Shown here piece after piece: positions 10,915 to 23,861 of a stretch of DNA of 64,000 bases. The translations under genes and the position numbers were made by a program. The stretch's first letter is position 1; every line of letters starts with the position of its first letter. A model generated the notes under the pieces. The model was not told the DNA's origin. It saw only the letters and a list, made by a program, of their open reading frames with translations, and did not search any database. This DNA comes from Druceiella hillmani (lineage: Eukaryota > Arthropoda > Insecta > Lepidoptera > Hepialidae), in assembly GCA_039881145.1 (NCBI GenBank), contig JAYKKI010000060.1:10688501-10752500 (forward strand). Reading direction: 5' to 3'.

Positions 10915-11945
10915 AGAACTAATCGCTGAGTCCCTCAACCCATTTTAATGAATTTGATTATTTGTTTCCCTTCACATGACATATGTAAACTATTATTGAC
11001 ATTTAAATTTTTTTGTAAGTACCACTGGAACCTGCTGGACTAGAATTAAAAAAGAGCGAAATAAATTCATATATATGTATAAATTTCTTTCCATGATAAA
11101 AATGAGAATATATCGTTATCTTTTGACTTAAAGTAAACATGCCATTGCCTAAATAAATAAGACATAAAGCAAAGGTATTCAATTAAATGACAATAAAATA
11201 TACCTGGGTTCACGCAAAAAATTGTGAAGCTCGAAAGAACCGTCAACGTGCTCAAGGACCGAAAGCAATCTACGATCACATTCCCATCGCCCGGAATACC
11301 TTACAATTTTCCACCGTATTTCACAACGTGCGCCCATAATTCAATACAATTTTCTCAAATGTGTGTAACTCGAGTAAACATTTGCCTCGATAAGATGGCT
11401 GCTTTTAGTTCCATCTAGAGTAAGTGGCATTTAACCGATGCTTATTTCAATCAAGAAAATTATTAAAGCACAAACAGGATAACACGAGGGGAAATGTTTT
11501 TTGAAGATTTATGTCCATAAACTGTCTAAATAACATTCAGTATAAACTATTACAGAAAATCATTGAGTGTTTTTTTATTTATGCTGTAACCAATCATATT
11601 GTCACGAAGTTGAAAGCACTTTAAGAAAAATGGTCCTCTTTTGATATTTTCGTCAACTGTGGTTTACACTGGAGCAAACGGCATGTATTTTTTCAATCCC
11701 TCTTTTCTTTATTTGACAAGACAGCCAGTTTTCTCCACTAGTATTGAAAAGTCATATTACGTGTAAGAGGAAAGGATTTAATTACCAAAATTATTTTACG
11801 CATACAAACAATTAAAATATTAATATTATTGTAGTACAATTGCTCTACATAAATAGTTAAAAATTATTTAACTGTGATTTTGTTAATATCTCTAATAAGT
11901 AGTAAATATTTTAAGATCATATCATCGTAAGCAATATCACAGGGA
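10915..11945 (+). repeat. ~1-kb dispersed repeat, copy 1
   Basis: Collinear with 17775-18790 in the same orientation. Shared landmarks include CCCTCAACC near the start, ATATATCGTTA, a CCCATCGCCCG block followed by CACAATTTTC-like and CGTATTTCACA, TTTGCTCAAAT-like before GTGTAACTC, CCTCGATAAGATGG/CCTCAATAAAAATA, TAAGTGGCA, CGGTTTACA-TGGAGCA and AGCAATATCAC/AGCAACATTG. It is diverged with small indels. No protein motif is seen in either copy. It could be an old segmental duplication or a non-autonomous element. Confidence 0.65.
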
Positions 11946-13571
11946 TTAGTTAAGTGACAATAAATGTATGAATTAAATATTTGTATTACATTTACTTTCA
12001 AAGTTAAACCTAAATAGCTGTGCGGATTCATTCATGAGTTCATCCATGATCAAGTCGTAGACTTTTAATGTGGTTTTATTATTTTTATAAAAAACAAAGC
12101 AATACAAATTAACCCAATGTTAATTTGTGATCGATATTGTTTGATTAAAACGAAATATTAATCCAATTTTTTTTCGTATTGATCTAAAATGTTTATTATT
12201 ACCTCCAGTTCCCTCAAATAATAAAACCTTCTATATAGATCTTCGTTTTGAAAATTTGTAAGGTGTGGTTGAAAATTATTGTGCTTACTCTGATACTTCT
12301 CACATGTCAGATAAAAGAAAAAAAGGGATACAATTTGTAAGAAGGATAAGAAGAGAATTCACGCTTAGTAGTGTTATGAAAACAGATAAAATTTTCTAGT
12401 TGAGAAAAGGCCATTTTTCTAGTTAAGATTTCCTTGTTAATTGAAATTATATTAAAGACGAAAACGTGACTAAATTACAAAGGAATAGAAAGGTCTCACG
12501 AGTTGCTTTATAAGCAAAATAATGGATAAAATACCTAAATACAAAATTTAAAGAAAAGAGGAATATCGGACTTATATTAAAAATTAAAGAAATAGTGGAC
12601 TGAATGGTTATTACTTATCGTTTTGTCCTATGATTAATATAAATAGCAGGGAAGTATAATATGAAATGCAAGTATTTGCTCAGACTCGGTTCTAAAATGT
12701 TGACGCATTATTTAAGGTTCCCGTCAGTAAAATTATGTCTAGACATTATGTCTAGTAAATTTGACGCTAAACATTATTTTATCAATCTCCATTATTGAGA
12801 AATTGAAAAGACAACTTTCCAAAAAAAGATTTTATGTTAATCTAAAAAAAACACAGAGGTTCCAATCAAATGAAACTCTTTTATCAAATATTTCCTAATA
12901 TCTCTAATTTATATTACAGAATTTTAGCAAAAAGTAAGAGTTTTTGCAGAAAATTAGGATAAGGAAAACTTAATGAAAGCCAAGATAGATTGTCTAAAAG
13001 AGTTGCAGAATTTTAAAGAAAGGTTTAACTATTAATTAACTGTTTACTCTTTTGAGTCCTTATAAGTCAACTTAATTCTTTGTTCTGATTAATTTGAAAT
13101 TTGAGATAAGTTTAATTGTTTTTATCCATTATACTAATATTAAAAAAAGATGTGTAAAATTGTCACTCCGTTTCTGTTTTAACAAAATTTTATGAAATTT
13201 TAGTCTCAATTCAGAGAAATAGGTTTTAACCAAGAGTTTCATAATTTTATGTATGAGAGAAAGTATTATTTAGAATTCTTTACTCTTGCAATTAAACTAA
13301 TCGTTGGCTGTGCCTATGAAATTGTAATGTACGAAAATATTCTATTTGGTTTGGAATTTTTGTCATAAAATTATTTTCCGAGAAAAGTATATCCAGAAAA
13401 TATTGGCCTTAGTTAGGCCCTTAGCATTTTTAAGAAAAATGAAATATTTACGTAAATAGTCATACGACTATAATTTTAACAATTAAGGATTTTACGAACT
13501 ACGCAAATGAGTTGACTTTCACCCAAGATCCTTTATGACTGGCTATATATTTACTCTGGCTTTATAATTCT
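11946..13571. other. AT-rich DNA, no supported feature
   Basis: No coding, RNA or repeat signal recognised on either strand. Confidence 0.5.
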
Positions 13572-13614
13572 CTTTTAGTTTGTAAGTATATTAAATATAT
13601 TTACAAACTAAAAG
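13572..13614. repeat. Hairpin, 14-bp perfect arms
   Basis: CTTTTAGTTTGTAA at 13572-13585 is the exact reverse complement of 13601-13614, with a 15-base TA-rich loop that can extend the stem partly. Confidence 0.85.
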
Positions 13615-13804
13615 TTTAATAAACTTTAATATTTTTAAATATATTTAGAGCATGACAAATCATTAAACATTATATTTGTCGATTATTACCAACGTTTTGA
13701 TTTAAATTTACATTCAGATTTATAGAAACTTTAAATCATAACTGAGAAAAATATATAAATATTTTTGAAGAAATATGTCAACCAATTAAAGTATTTGTCA
13801 AATG

Positions 13805-13909
<105 letters not shown>

Positions 13910-15285
13910 GGTCCAGATAACCGATTTATCTAAAGAAAAAAGCATTTAATACTTTGTTGCATATCTTCGACAATAAAATATGGTTTTCAAAGCTTTGCTC
14001 CAACTAAAATATAATAGGAAAGCAGTAAATTTTCCAGAGATGCAGGAGGGGCAGAGAGGAGCGTGATGAAAGTATGACTGAAAAATAGAAACTTCTGAAT
14101 CACAGAAACACATTAACCTAACGGATGTGGCAAAGTTGGCCTGCCAACTTCCAATAACCACCATATAAGAAGAGCACTTTGGTGGTGCAATATCGTTTCC
14201 AAACATAACTAAATTTCCAAAATATTGCTCCTGCTAGAGAGTTTTGGATTCAGTGCCAAGTTGACGTTTCTCTCCTCTCTCACATATATGTGCATCCATA
14301 CACACATTGATAAGTGCCACATTTCACTTGGCACCGATTCCAAAAATCTGTATTGATAGCAATATGTTCTATATTTATTTATGTACAGAAACAATAATTT
14401 ACCGTCAAAGTTCCAACTAAGCCCTCGTATTTTTATGATTTTATACTTTTCAGTAAGATTATTATTCAATGGTTATTTAAAATGGGTTCACTTTTTTGAT
14501 ATATATATGAAAAAACAAAATATTTAATTTTGTTTTTTTATTTCAAGTGTCTATCTATGTTGCCCACAGTGTCAGAAAGTTATGATGAATCCAATATCAG
14601 TAATTTCCCATTCCTTTAAATAGGTACATACATTTTCAGCATTCTGTGAACATAAATATATACATTTATATTTACATATACATATGCGTACACACATCCA
14701 TGCACACATACTTAAGTACATATAAATTACATTTCCTCTTTTGACTTAATTGTAGCCAGTGCTTTAAGACTTTATGTAAGTGTATATACTATATATCTTT
14801 ATGTAACTGTACATGCTATGTACTATATATTCGAAAAATATACTGCATATCTTTGTATATATCTGTATATACCTACGTATTAGTATTTAGTTAATTCATG
14901 AACTGGTTCATATATGTACTTACTTATGTATCTATCTACCAAGTGATATCACAGTTGCTTTAAATATTTTATGTACCTGTATATATTTGCCTACCTATTA
15001 GATTCTTTATTGTTTTGCTTACATCTAAACAAGTCAAATGAATTCGTACTTGATACGTTTACTCCCTAAAAGTGAAAAGTTTTCATGACGATAGCCGTAT
15101 TCTATCGTTGTACTGTGATTTTGATAAAGGACATATTTAGGCCACCCTTAATCGTATTAGAAATTGAGAGACTTTATTACTAGTGTGTAATTCTAACTTA
15201 TAATATTACAGGAGGATCATTCAAGTGAGAAAATTATCCTAATTTATTGAATAATGCCGGTGATTTGAAATAAAATATACGAAAT
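13910..15285. other. AT-rich DNA with loose TAYATR-rich tract
   Basis: No gene recognised. The stretch 14220-14345 has phrases (TTGGATTCAGTGCC, TTTCTCTCCTCTC, TTCACTTGGCACCGATTCC) that resemble the tandem units at 29290-29660, suggesting a diverged member of the same repeat family. 14620-15000 is a degenerate TA/TG/TACATA-rich tract. Confidence 0.5.
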
Positions 15286-15289
15286 AGGC

Positions 15290-16040
15290 CATACTATACC
15301 AATATTTGTTTGAAGGGTTGAAATCCGGAGTTCAGTGACAAAGTCTCTGTTTGAGACGAAAAATACGGATTTAAAAGCAGCAGGTTCATAATAATAAATT
15401 TTTAAGTAGGCAGTACCTTCACATCCTGAAGACTACGAAGTAGGGTCTATAAATTTAGTGGCAGAGTATTTGATAGAGACTCACAATAATAATTTAAAAC
15501 AGCAGATCCTCAAGTCTCACGATTTAAGCATACAGTACCCGCACGGTGTTAAAACTGAGGATTGGAGCTCAAAGTTTAGTGATGGAGCCTCTGTTTGAGA
15601 TACAAAATACTAACTTACTCCTTGTTTATATAAGTTTCAGGTAACTCTTACTACTTAACTCTCCTGGATTAGGTAAGGAGTACATCTGCAGCATCATGAT
15701 AGAGAAGTTGCAACTCAAAATTTAATAATAAAGTCTCTACTTGAGAACAACAATACTTGTTTATAAACAGCAGCTTTTTAAGTCTCAGAATTTACGGAGG
15801 CAGTATTCAAACAACTGAAAAATAGGGACTCGAAGTTAGGTTACCGAGTCTCTGCTTGTGATCTATAATATTAATTTAAAGACAGCATATCTTCAAGTGT
15901 TAGAGTTTAAGCAGGCAGTACCTACGCACCCTTAGGACTAAGAAGTTTAAATCCGAAGTGCGGTAACATATTCTTTATTTGAGACCAATAATAGAAATTT
16001 ATAAATAACAGTTTCTCAAGTCTCATGATTTAGGCAAGCA
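15290..16040. repeat. Diverged ~120-bp minisatellite, about six units
   Basis: Related units follow one another. Recurrent landmarks are a GGCAGTACC-type motif (15412, 15531, 15800, 15918, with a weaker one near 15680), CTCAAGTCTCA, and a GTCTCTGTTTGAGAC-type motif (15343, 15588, 15736, 15848, 15970). The last motif is itself a small hairpin: GTCTC and GAGAC around a 5-base loop. Units differ by many substitutions, so the array is old. It ends against the mariner fragment. Confidence 0.8.
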
Positions 16041-16286
16041 ATAGCTCCCAGCGTCCAAACTGACGTCAATTTGAGGAAGGAAGTCTCCATTTTTTTCCAG
16101 AGTTTTGCCCTTTCTCGACTTCTGTAATGAACTTTTCAGAAAGAACCACTGTGCAGACTGTCTCTTAATTTTGGGTTCGTTACAGTACATCCAACTTCCG
16201 TCACTCTTGGCGGTGATGATTAATGCATTTTTCAATTTACAGCCATCAAGGATGTAGCAGATGGCGAACGTGGGTTGCTGAAGCAA
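16023..16286 (-). pseudogene. mariner-type transposase fragment
   Basis: Mariner transposases cut and paste the element with a DDD catalytic core. The minus-strand frame contains ALIITAKSDGSWMYCNEP and KIKRQSAQWFF, which aligns with the family block around the first catalytic Asp (pattern ...R.VTGDE.W..Y.DPE.K.QS.QW). The Asp is kept, but the Glu after it is replaced by Gly. K..KSRKGKT follows, as does the basic K.RK/SK segment in the family. Beyond that, similarity fades. Upstream of the frame is a GC-rich, Ala-rich patch unlike mariner. No terminal repeats were found. It is a short relic, with stops ending it in both directions. Confidence 0.7.
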
Positions 16287-16382
16287 GCGTGTACTGCACT
16301 GGTGGTCGCGCGGTGAGACGCCTCAGCCACGGCCTCCTTCATCGCCGCTGCAGCAACATCGTACGTGGCGCGGGCGCGGGAA
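16287..16382. other. GC-rich, CpG-dense patch
   Basis: About 70% G+C by count over 94 bases, with many CG dinucleotides, inside DNA that is otherwise about 25-30% G+C. Its base composition is unlike both neighbours. It could be a captured promoter or exon fragment, or part of a different element. Confidence 0.7.
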
Positions 16383-17295
16383 ATTAATTAACAATGACAT
16401 ATTTTTACTTTTACTAAAAGATAGTGTAAATTATCATTGTATCTTAAGATTTAGTTTAATGTAAGTGCATTTAATTAATACAATGTATGTTTTTGGGAAA
16501 TAAAGCTTCTCACTTATCACAACCTAGTTCTATTTCATTAAGGTCGAATTCCTATTTCACTAAGGCTACTCATTAAATATAATTGAAATTTTCAGTAGTT
16601 ACAAAAATCTTTTTTTGATATGTGGCAAGCGTGTTTAAATTTCTTTAATTTCCAAACACTTTCTCTATATTTATCAATATGAATAACTTTATTGGGTATA
16701 ACGTTAGATGATGTGAAATTATTTTTATGTATTTCAAAAACATTTTCACAAATTCATTATTTTTGTTGAAAAATGTATTTTTCATGTTTCGTAAAATATT
16801 ACAGAATCGGGCTTTATTTCTTCTATAAGTTACCTTGAACTTAAACTTTTATTTTGATCTTTTTAATTATTTCTTTAAATACACATATCTAAATATTTTA
16901 ATCCAAGTATGCTAATAGTCTCTTGGAAAATTATATAATATTAAACTGTGACCTTATGTTGAGGTGTTATCACTAAGAGTAATATTTGATCGTTACAAAG
17001 AAGCTCCATTTTGGTAATGAGCAAGAATCTAGCTATTAAGGGATATACGATAATTGGTACTCATATTTAAACTGTGGAAGTGTAAAACTTTGAAATTGCG
17101 TACTAACAATATAATTGAGATAATGTCATAATAGTTTTACTGTCAGCCGCTTAGTTAATTTATATAGAAACTTGAAAGCTGGGTATAAAACATTAATAAA
17201 AAAGTACTATTTCCCCCCTACTTTCAATTTTCTTATATAACCAGGAAATAGAAATAAATTTTCAGTTTAATATGGCACTTAAACCTCTCAAACTA
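16383..17295. other. AT-rich DNA, no supported feature
   Basis: A short duplication TCCTATTTCACTAAGG-like near 16525-16565 is the only structure noticed. Confidence 0.45.
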
Positions 17296-17433
17296 TATCA
17301 ACATAATCTTTCATAATAGTCAGATGCGTTTTGTTAGTAGATAACTTTGACCATTATGAAAGATTATCAACATAATATTTGATAATGGTCAGATGCATTA
17401 GTTAATATATAACTTTGACAATAGTACCAATGA
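17296..17433. repeat. 69-bp tandem duplication containing a hairpin
   Basis: TATCAACATAAT starts both units (17296 and 17365), followed by diverged copies of TTTCATAATAGTCAGATGC and ATAACTTTGAC. Within and across unit 1, AATCTTTCATAATAGTCA at 17305-17322 pairs with 17348-17365 (17 of 18). Confidence 0.8.
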
Positions 17434-17539
17434 TACCAATATCCATTCAAATATAGTTCGAGTTATGTTCATAATAAAACTCACTACAAAACGAAGATCA
17501 TTTAGACTAGCTCTCATATCTTGATGATGTTAACATCTA

Positions 17540-17755
17540 CATGTCGTCGCTGTGGTGTGTTGGGTTGATCACAAGGCATACGGCCTTTGATGATGCGACG
17601 CACCGCGGCGACCCGGGTTTGATTCCCGGCCGTTCGTCGAACGGGGATGGACTGGTGTTGTGGTTGGCTGTAAGATATTGCTCTTGTAGGAATAAGTCCG
17701 CCATATGTACCAATTAGATACATTAAAGTAGATAAATAAAATAAATAAATAATGA
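17540..17755 (+). mobile_element. tRNA-derived SINE, near full-length copy
   Basis: A tRNA-like 5' region (from about 17542) contains a B box GGTTTGATTCC at 17616-17626 inside a clean T-arm: CCGGG, loop TTTGATT, CCCGG. The A-box region (near 17550-17565) is weaker. A body GGACTGGTGTTGTGGTTGGC and ATTAGATACATTAAAGTAG follows, and an (AAATA)n tail ends near 17755. The body and B box are shared with the minus-strand copy at 7030-7176, which shows mobility. Transcription by RNA polymerase III is expected for this class; the partner LINE is unknown. Reading frames across it are not genes. Confidence 0.88.
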
Positions 17756-17774
17756 ATTTTCCATTTTCTTGTAC

Positions 17775-18790
17775 GCGAGAAGCAATCTCGAAGTTCCCTC
17801 AACCTATTAAAGAAATTGAAAATATTGCCTTTCTCCATATGACATATCTAAACTATATTTGTTCTTTAAAATAGCACTTTGATTTTTTTGTAAATGAGAT
17901 AATTATTTAATTACTGTCAATGAAACACGGCCCAAAATAAAAATGAACATATATCGTTAACTTTGGACATGCAAGCCAATATGCCGTTTCACTGGGTCAT
18001 AAAGCCAAGCTATTCAATTAATAGATAATAAATACATTAAGTTACTCAAATGTTGGGAAACTAGCTAAAAAATAGTCAACATGCTTAGGAACTTAAAGAA
18101 ACTCACAATCAAATCTCCCATCGCCCGCGAACACCCTTCAATTTTCAGCCGTATTTCACAGTACGAACTCATAATCCGAATCATTTTGCTCAAATATATG
18201 TAACTCATGCAAACATTCGCCTCAATAAAAATATTGTTTCCATTTCAACCTATAGTAAGTGGCAGTTATTCCATACTTCTATCAATAAAATTATATTAAA
18301 ATATCAATTAAATTATATAAAGAATCTAGCAATGTGATGCGAAGTAATACAAGTAGAAATGTTTTTATACATATTAGTTTAGGTAAAGGAAGAGTGTGTT
18401 TGAAATAATACTGACCACTATAAAACACATTTTATTTATTATATAATCAATATTTTGAAGAAGGAGAAAGCATTTGGAGATAATTGGTCCGCATTGCTTC
18501 TAATTAAAGCGGTTTACAATGGAGCAGAAGGCAACTGATTCTCTGAGTAGCTCTTTTCTCTTTTTAATAAACCTGTCATTTTATTATTAAAAGAAATCAT
18601 TACCTGACGTGCGGGGAAAAATATTCCAAGAACCGAATTTACCTCATTTGCATAAACATGTAATGTCTATATAATATTATTTTGAGACACATAATCCACA
18701 TAATTGTTAGAAAAGATTTAATGGTACTTGCATTAATATCTTTTCTACAATAGCAAAGCTTTCAATATCATATCGCCATTAGCAACATTG
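17775..18790 (+). repeat. ~1-kb dispersed repeat, copy 2
   Basis: Collinear with 10915-11945 (landmarks given there). This copy starts just after the SINE tail, so the SINE may have landed at its edge. Confidence 0.65.
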
Positions 18791-20540
18791 CTGCTTAGAA
18801 TTAAGATAAGCTGTTTTGTGAATAACTTTCATAAGAAGGGAAGTAAACTTTTCCGAGAGGAAATTAAAATTAAAATTTTTATGTCCTTATTTTATTCTTA
18901 ACCAGTATGTGACGTTTGTAAGACCGAATACCTAAAGTTCAGAACCAGAACCAACCTGCATTCAATAGTTTTTATTTATAAAATTGTTAGAGATTTTTCC
19001 AGTTTCAATATTTTGCTGCTCCTCTAGAAAAATAATAATCATCGATTTTATCAAAAACTGTTGTAACAAATTTCTTCAGGTCTTCCAGAATGTATTTTGT
19101 AATGTAAATAATTTGCTGTGATCTATTTTCTCAAGTAAATCACTTAATTTTATTATCTCTTACTGTTAATAAAATATTGCGGGGATTTGTACAAAGTTGG
19201 GGCGGAGCACTGTTTACGCGGCTTTACAAATAGGAAATTTGTTTAACTTTAACATTTAAAATAATTCATTGAACCAACAATTATATAAAGGCTATAAAAT
19301 GTTATTGCAACATTAGCTAAAGCCATATAACATTCGGAATGTTTAAGAGCATATGACTACATTAATTTTACCTGACAACTCTTAGTTTCATTTCTTGAGC
19401 TAATAAAGTACCAAAGAATCTTAATATAGGATATGATTACGCTAGTTGCAAATCAAACATTTTTTTTAAATCTACTCTATATCTTAATGTTTTATATAAT
19501 TATTTTGGTTTATTAAAAACATTGCTCATCTCTGTAATGAGTTTATTCAGATAAAGAAGAAAACGTAGGTAGCTCAATCAAATTAAATTTGATGAATTTT
19601 TATTCTAAAGAGCATTCCTTCTAAAGATAAATTATCATTATGTTTTATCTACAATCAAATCGCAAACTTTAATGTATTAATAAAGAAAAAAATAAGGTTT
19701 AATCGACAAAAAAGTTGCACAATTCCTATTAACATATAATTAAAAATATTTTTCTTAATTATTAAAAGCAGTAAATGCAGGACAGTGAATTGTTCAAAAT
19801 TTTATTAATTTTCAAACAATAACAGTTGACCTATATTGTTTACACAAAATCTTTACACATACAGATATTTGACTTTCACATACAGGTTTTTCCTTTGGTT
19901 ATTTTCAGTTTCTTTTTGAAAAACATGCATTTTTCTCCCTCAACACCTTGAAATATCAATGTTAATGATGAAAACTTTACCAACACCATCTTTATAAATG
20001 CGTATATTTTTAATAAATCTGCAAATTTTTAGTAGAATATTGAACCAATTCAATTATACACGTAGTAGTAGTAGTTATTTTTAGTGTCTAGTATTTTCTC
20101 AAATGATTTCCCGAAGTAACATTTAACATTTACAATATATTTCTTAGTGTGTTTATCTAGAAGATAATATTTGAATTTTCAAAAAAATTATTTCATTGAT
20201 ATTATTAAACATAACATATTTGTCATAATTACTTTTGTAGATGCGTGTACTGTTTGCAATATGGAGTTACATGACATTGGCCTTTTCTCCTTTTTTTTCA
20301 GTTGCTCAACAACTTTATTATACCTGTGCATAGTGCGTACTTTCTGAATGTCCATCTTGAGAGCATAGCATCCAACATACGTGCGTAAGTATTCGAGTAT
20401 ATTACTATTTTTTTTATTTCCGGTAGTCTTGTTTAATTTTTCTTTTGTGAAAATTTTATTGATTTCATATTCATAACGGTATTCTCGTAAAACCAATTTC
20501 CCTAATGGGCACATACGAATTCTACAAAAGTTACTTCTGG
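18791..20540. other. AT-rich DNA with one unassigned reading frame
   Basis: No recognised feature. A 108-codon minus-strand frame at 20188-20514 is lysine-rich and resembles nothing I know. It lies antisense to where the N-terminal part of the Tigger relic would be, and so is probably a shadow. Confidence 0.5.
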
Positions 20541-20546
20541 GAAAAT

Positions 20547-21590
20547 GACAGCTTATGATTTATTCCAAATATTTTTGCGAAGAAATCCGAGTATCGTTTT
20601 AAGAAAGTTTGAAGAAGTGTCAATTGCCTGGTCTGAAGGAATGAACAGAGTCAAAATAAGTGGATATTTCAATTTGTTAGAAAATATTTTGATGTAAAAT
20701 GATCTAATGTCAAAACATAATTGTCTATCCAATAGCCTGATCCATCCATCAGGCCTACAGTAAAACAATCAGCCTGTACATGTACTGGCCGCACAAGGAT
20801 ATAAAGTAGAAGCCACAACTACTTCTACGGAAAAGGGTGAAACATTCAAACAAACAATTACAATCATAGGGTGCTGCAACACCGAAAGTATGTTTTTACC
20901 GCCTGCATGTATAATATAGGGTAAGAATAAAAATGCAAATTTGAGGATGGTATACTCCTGATTCTCGTGTGTTTATGTCCGAAAAATCTACATACATTAC
21001 CTCAGGAATATTTTTAGAATAGCTCAAACTTATTTAATGCTAAAGAGACGACCACGAAAAGTTTTACTATCATTTGACGGACACTCCACTCATTGTACAT
21101 CGGTAGAAATGTTTGAGTATGCTATTCAAAACAAAAACATTGTCTTATCTATTTCGAGTCATACTTCTCGTTATTTACAAACCTTTGATCGAGCTGAATC
21201 TAAATCCCTGAAATATTATTTTTCTGAACAATACCAACTACATTAACATTTAACACGCCAAATCACTAGACTGACACTTGGAGCGTTATTGAATAAGGTC
21301 TGAGGTTAATTGGCGTCAGCAGAAAACGCTATTTTTGAATTCAAGGCAAGTGGCGTCGTTCTATTCAAGTCTGAGTCTATACCAAATCATGCCTTCATTG
21401 ACTCACTTGCTGAGCCCGACTCTCATCCAAATCTACCCACGTCTCTATCAACAACCCTAAACCCAGAAAATATTCACACTGAACCAATATCAGGAATAAT
21501 AGCTGAACAAAGCAGTGACAAAACAGTGACAATTTCGATAAAAGGTTTTGCGGTTGTAGTTTTGGTAGGAAATATTTGGACAGAATGACT
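20547..21590 (+). pseudogene. Tigger/pogo-type transposase relic
   Basis: Tigger/pogo transposases (DDE_1 family) move TA-flanked DNA elements. Plus-strand frames give, in order: MTAYDLFQIFLRRNPSIVLRK... with SIAWSEGMNRVKISGYFN (the CENP-B-like HTH tail and linker) at 20547-20690; SGLQ and VHVLAAQGYKVEATTTSTEK with TITIIGCCN at 20750-20885 (family pattern ESGLQ..., KVLA.KG.., ER...TT...C.); RRPRKVLLSFDGHSTH at 21040-21095, carrying the second catalytic Asp; ISSHTSRYLQTFDRAESKSL at 21160-21215, carrying the third Asp; then ENAIFEFKASGVVLFKSESI at 21322-21380, the usual C-terminal block. The region of the first catalytic Asp is scrambled. Several stops and frameshifts disable it. The DNA-binding N-terminus is missing or unrecognisable. 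Confidence 0.88.
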
Positions 21591-23815
21591 AACTACATTT
21601 TTGAGTAATGTAACATAAGGACAACATTTTTTTAAATTAGAACTTTTTCTGTTGGTAATTCTGTTAATTGCCAGTTGTGTTGAAACATCTATTGTTAGTA
21701 CACATAATTTTATATATATTGTTAAAAATGTCTATCTAAGTTAAATTAATATTTTTAAATTTTGAAATATAGGGAGTAGATTAAGAAATTATTCATTACT
21801 AACAAATCTTCAGTTGGTAGTTTGTAGAAGCTTATAAAACGGTAGCAGTCCAAATTATTACTATCAACTGGGCTATTAAATTCCTATTAAAATTAGAATG
21901 TTTTCTTCTGTGCTATCAAACAGGTCTTTGCTTACGCAGCAAGATCCTTCAAGCGAATAAATTAAAATATGGAAGTAGATAAAATGCAAATTAGCGATTA
22001 ATAGTATAATTAATATTTTATTGTTTCTCGTAGAAATATGAAATAATATTAATAAGAAATAATGAACAGAACCTAAAAATTAATATTTTATATGTCATAG
22101 CACCTAATTGGATATTGATCGCTTTAAATTAATATCTTATACGACTCAAATCAGAATTTAGCGCTTAATCTACAATTTATAAACATTCCTTATCGTTAAA
22201 TCCAACAAAGCCTTTCAATAATAATTAATTGTAAGGATAAGACAAAAACATAAGTAAAAATTCATTGGTTAATTTTTCCTGGAAAAAAACCAGATATAGA
22301 ATAGACGTACGAAATTTATATAATAACCCGCACATATCGTACGAGTATGTAAAGCTAGTCGTTGACTTCCTGTTATTTCGTTAATCGCTTTGTAAATCGA
22401 CGCTGACATTTCAGCGTGCAAGTCAACACCGACATCTCATCTTCTTTCAATAAGCTGAATTTATTTCATTTCGAAAGTTAATCTCCTTTTAAGAGTACAA
22501 AATAGGAAATATTAACGAAATACGAGTGATTATATATCATATTCTTTTGAGATTCTACGTTTAATGGCAAAGGCTGAATTACTAGATATTACAAATTAGA
22601 TAGTTACAAACTATAAACGTCACAATTTAGATGGATTTTTTTATGTTACTTAAATCAGAGTTAAATACTAATGAATATTTGTAGTAATTATATTGTAATT
22701 AAGTTTACCTATAACACATTCAGTTCCTCTAGTTGCCCCTTCTTTTGTTTACTCTTCATCTTTAGTTTTTTTTTTACTAAATTACTTTTTGAAATAAATT
22801 TTTATTGTAAGGGGAAATTCTCATAATTTTTAAATTGTAAAACGCACTAAAATATTTTCATATAAGGAAGGTAGATCTAAGCCTGCAACTAGTACCACTA
22901 ATTTTTTTTAACTTATATTCATTAAAGTATTTCAATTGTCACTTCAAAGTGAGCGGTAGTTATTTGGAACTATCTCCTGCAATCAAAACAGCCTGAAGTT
23001 ATGAGTAAAAGTAATGATTATCAAAAATAATAAACTATCTGTAAACATAATAAAAGATTTATTGCATCAAAAATTGATGTGAAATTAACTGAAAATCTGT
23101 TTAAATCGTTTTTTTTCAGCTGTGGCTCAAGTGGGCTTTAAAACAGTGTGATTGAAAGAAAAAAACAATTAAAATGCTTTGAACTTGTTAATTCCCATTT
23201 GAACTATTTGATATTGTTTCTTTTATTACTGAAGAAGGGCTAAAGAAAAAATGTTGCGAGACTGCATAATACCAATGGTAAAATATGAAGGTGCTTCCAT
23301 TACTTCTATAGAATTTATCACTAGTTCTTAAGCAAAGGTGAATGCAATATAATAAAAATTGATTCAGTAAAAATATTAACAATTATAGGTCTGCACTCGA
23401 AGTGAATACAGTCAGCAAAGTCAAACACCAGCTGCCAATTTCATTATTTTATTTCAGGAGATACGAGCTTGGAAGGCGAGTATCCTTAAGAGTGCCAACT
23501 GAACAAAATGACGATAAACTCTAGCTGCACCTGGATACACATTAAAAAGCTAATGCAACAGCTCCGTTGTTTTATGGCGTCACAGGATATATTGGCTTCG
23601 TATATTACGTTTTCAGTTTATGATTGTCGTCAGAAAATAACTACTAGTTTACAGACAGAAGGTTTTTTTACTGCTGGTGGAATGGGCATTGCTACTATCT
23701 CTCTAATTTCTGAAAGAAGGAAGAATTGTCATTGCTAACGTGCACAATAAACAGGTTTACAAGTTGTTGTCCCAAGGTTGCTGTTATTCGTTAAAGGAAA
23801 TAACTACGAGTATAT
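21591..23815. other. AT-rich DNA, no supported feature
   Basis: A small hairpin CGCTGA...TCAGCG lies near 22400-22416. A polypyrimidine-AG sequence near 23445-23458 followed by a plus-strand frame at 23508-23738 could mimic an acceptor site and exon, but the protein resembles nothing known. Confidence 0.45.

Positions 23816-23861
<46 letters not shown>

Noticed and set aside
17600..17640. Possible functional tRNA gene at the B box
   Set aside because: The T-arm is good but no acceptor stem closes around it, and the downstream body is shared with a second copy, so it is a SINE.
20188..20514. 108-codon minus-strand reading frame
   Set aside because: Longest non-repeat frame in its area, but it matches no family, and lies antisense to the likely N-terminal part of the Tigger relic.
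23445..23738. Polypyrimidine-AG acceptor followed by a 76-codon frame, as for an exon
   Set aside because: No partner donor or neighbouring exon could be supported and the peptide resembles nothing known.
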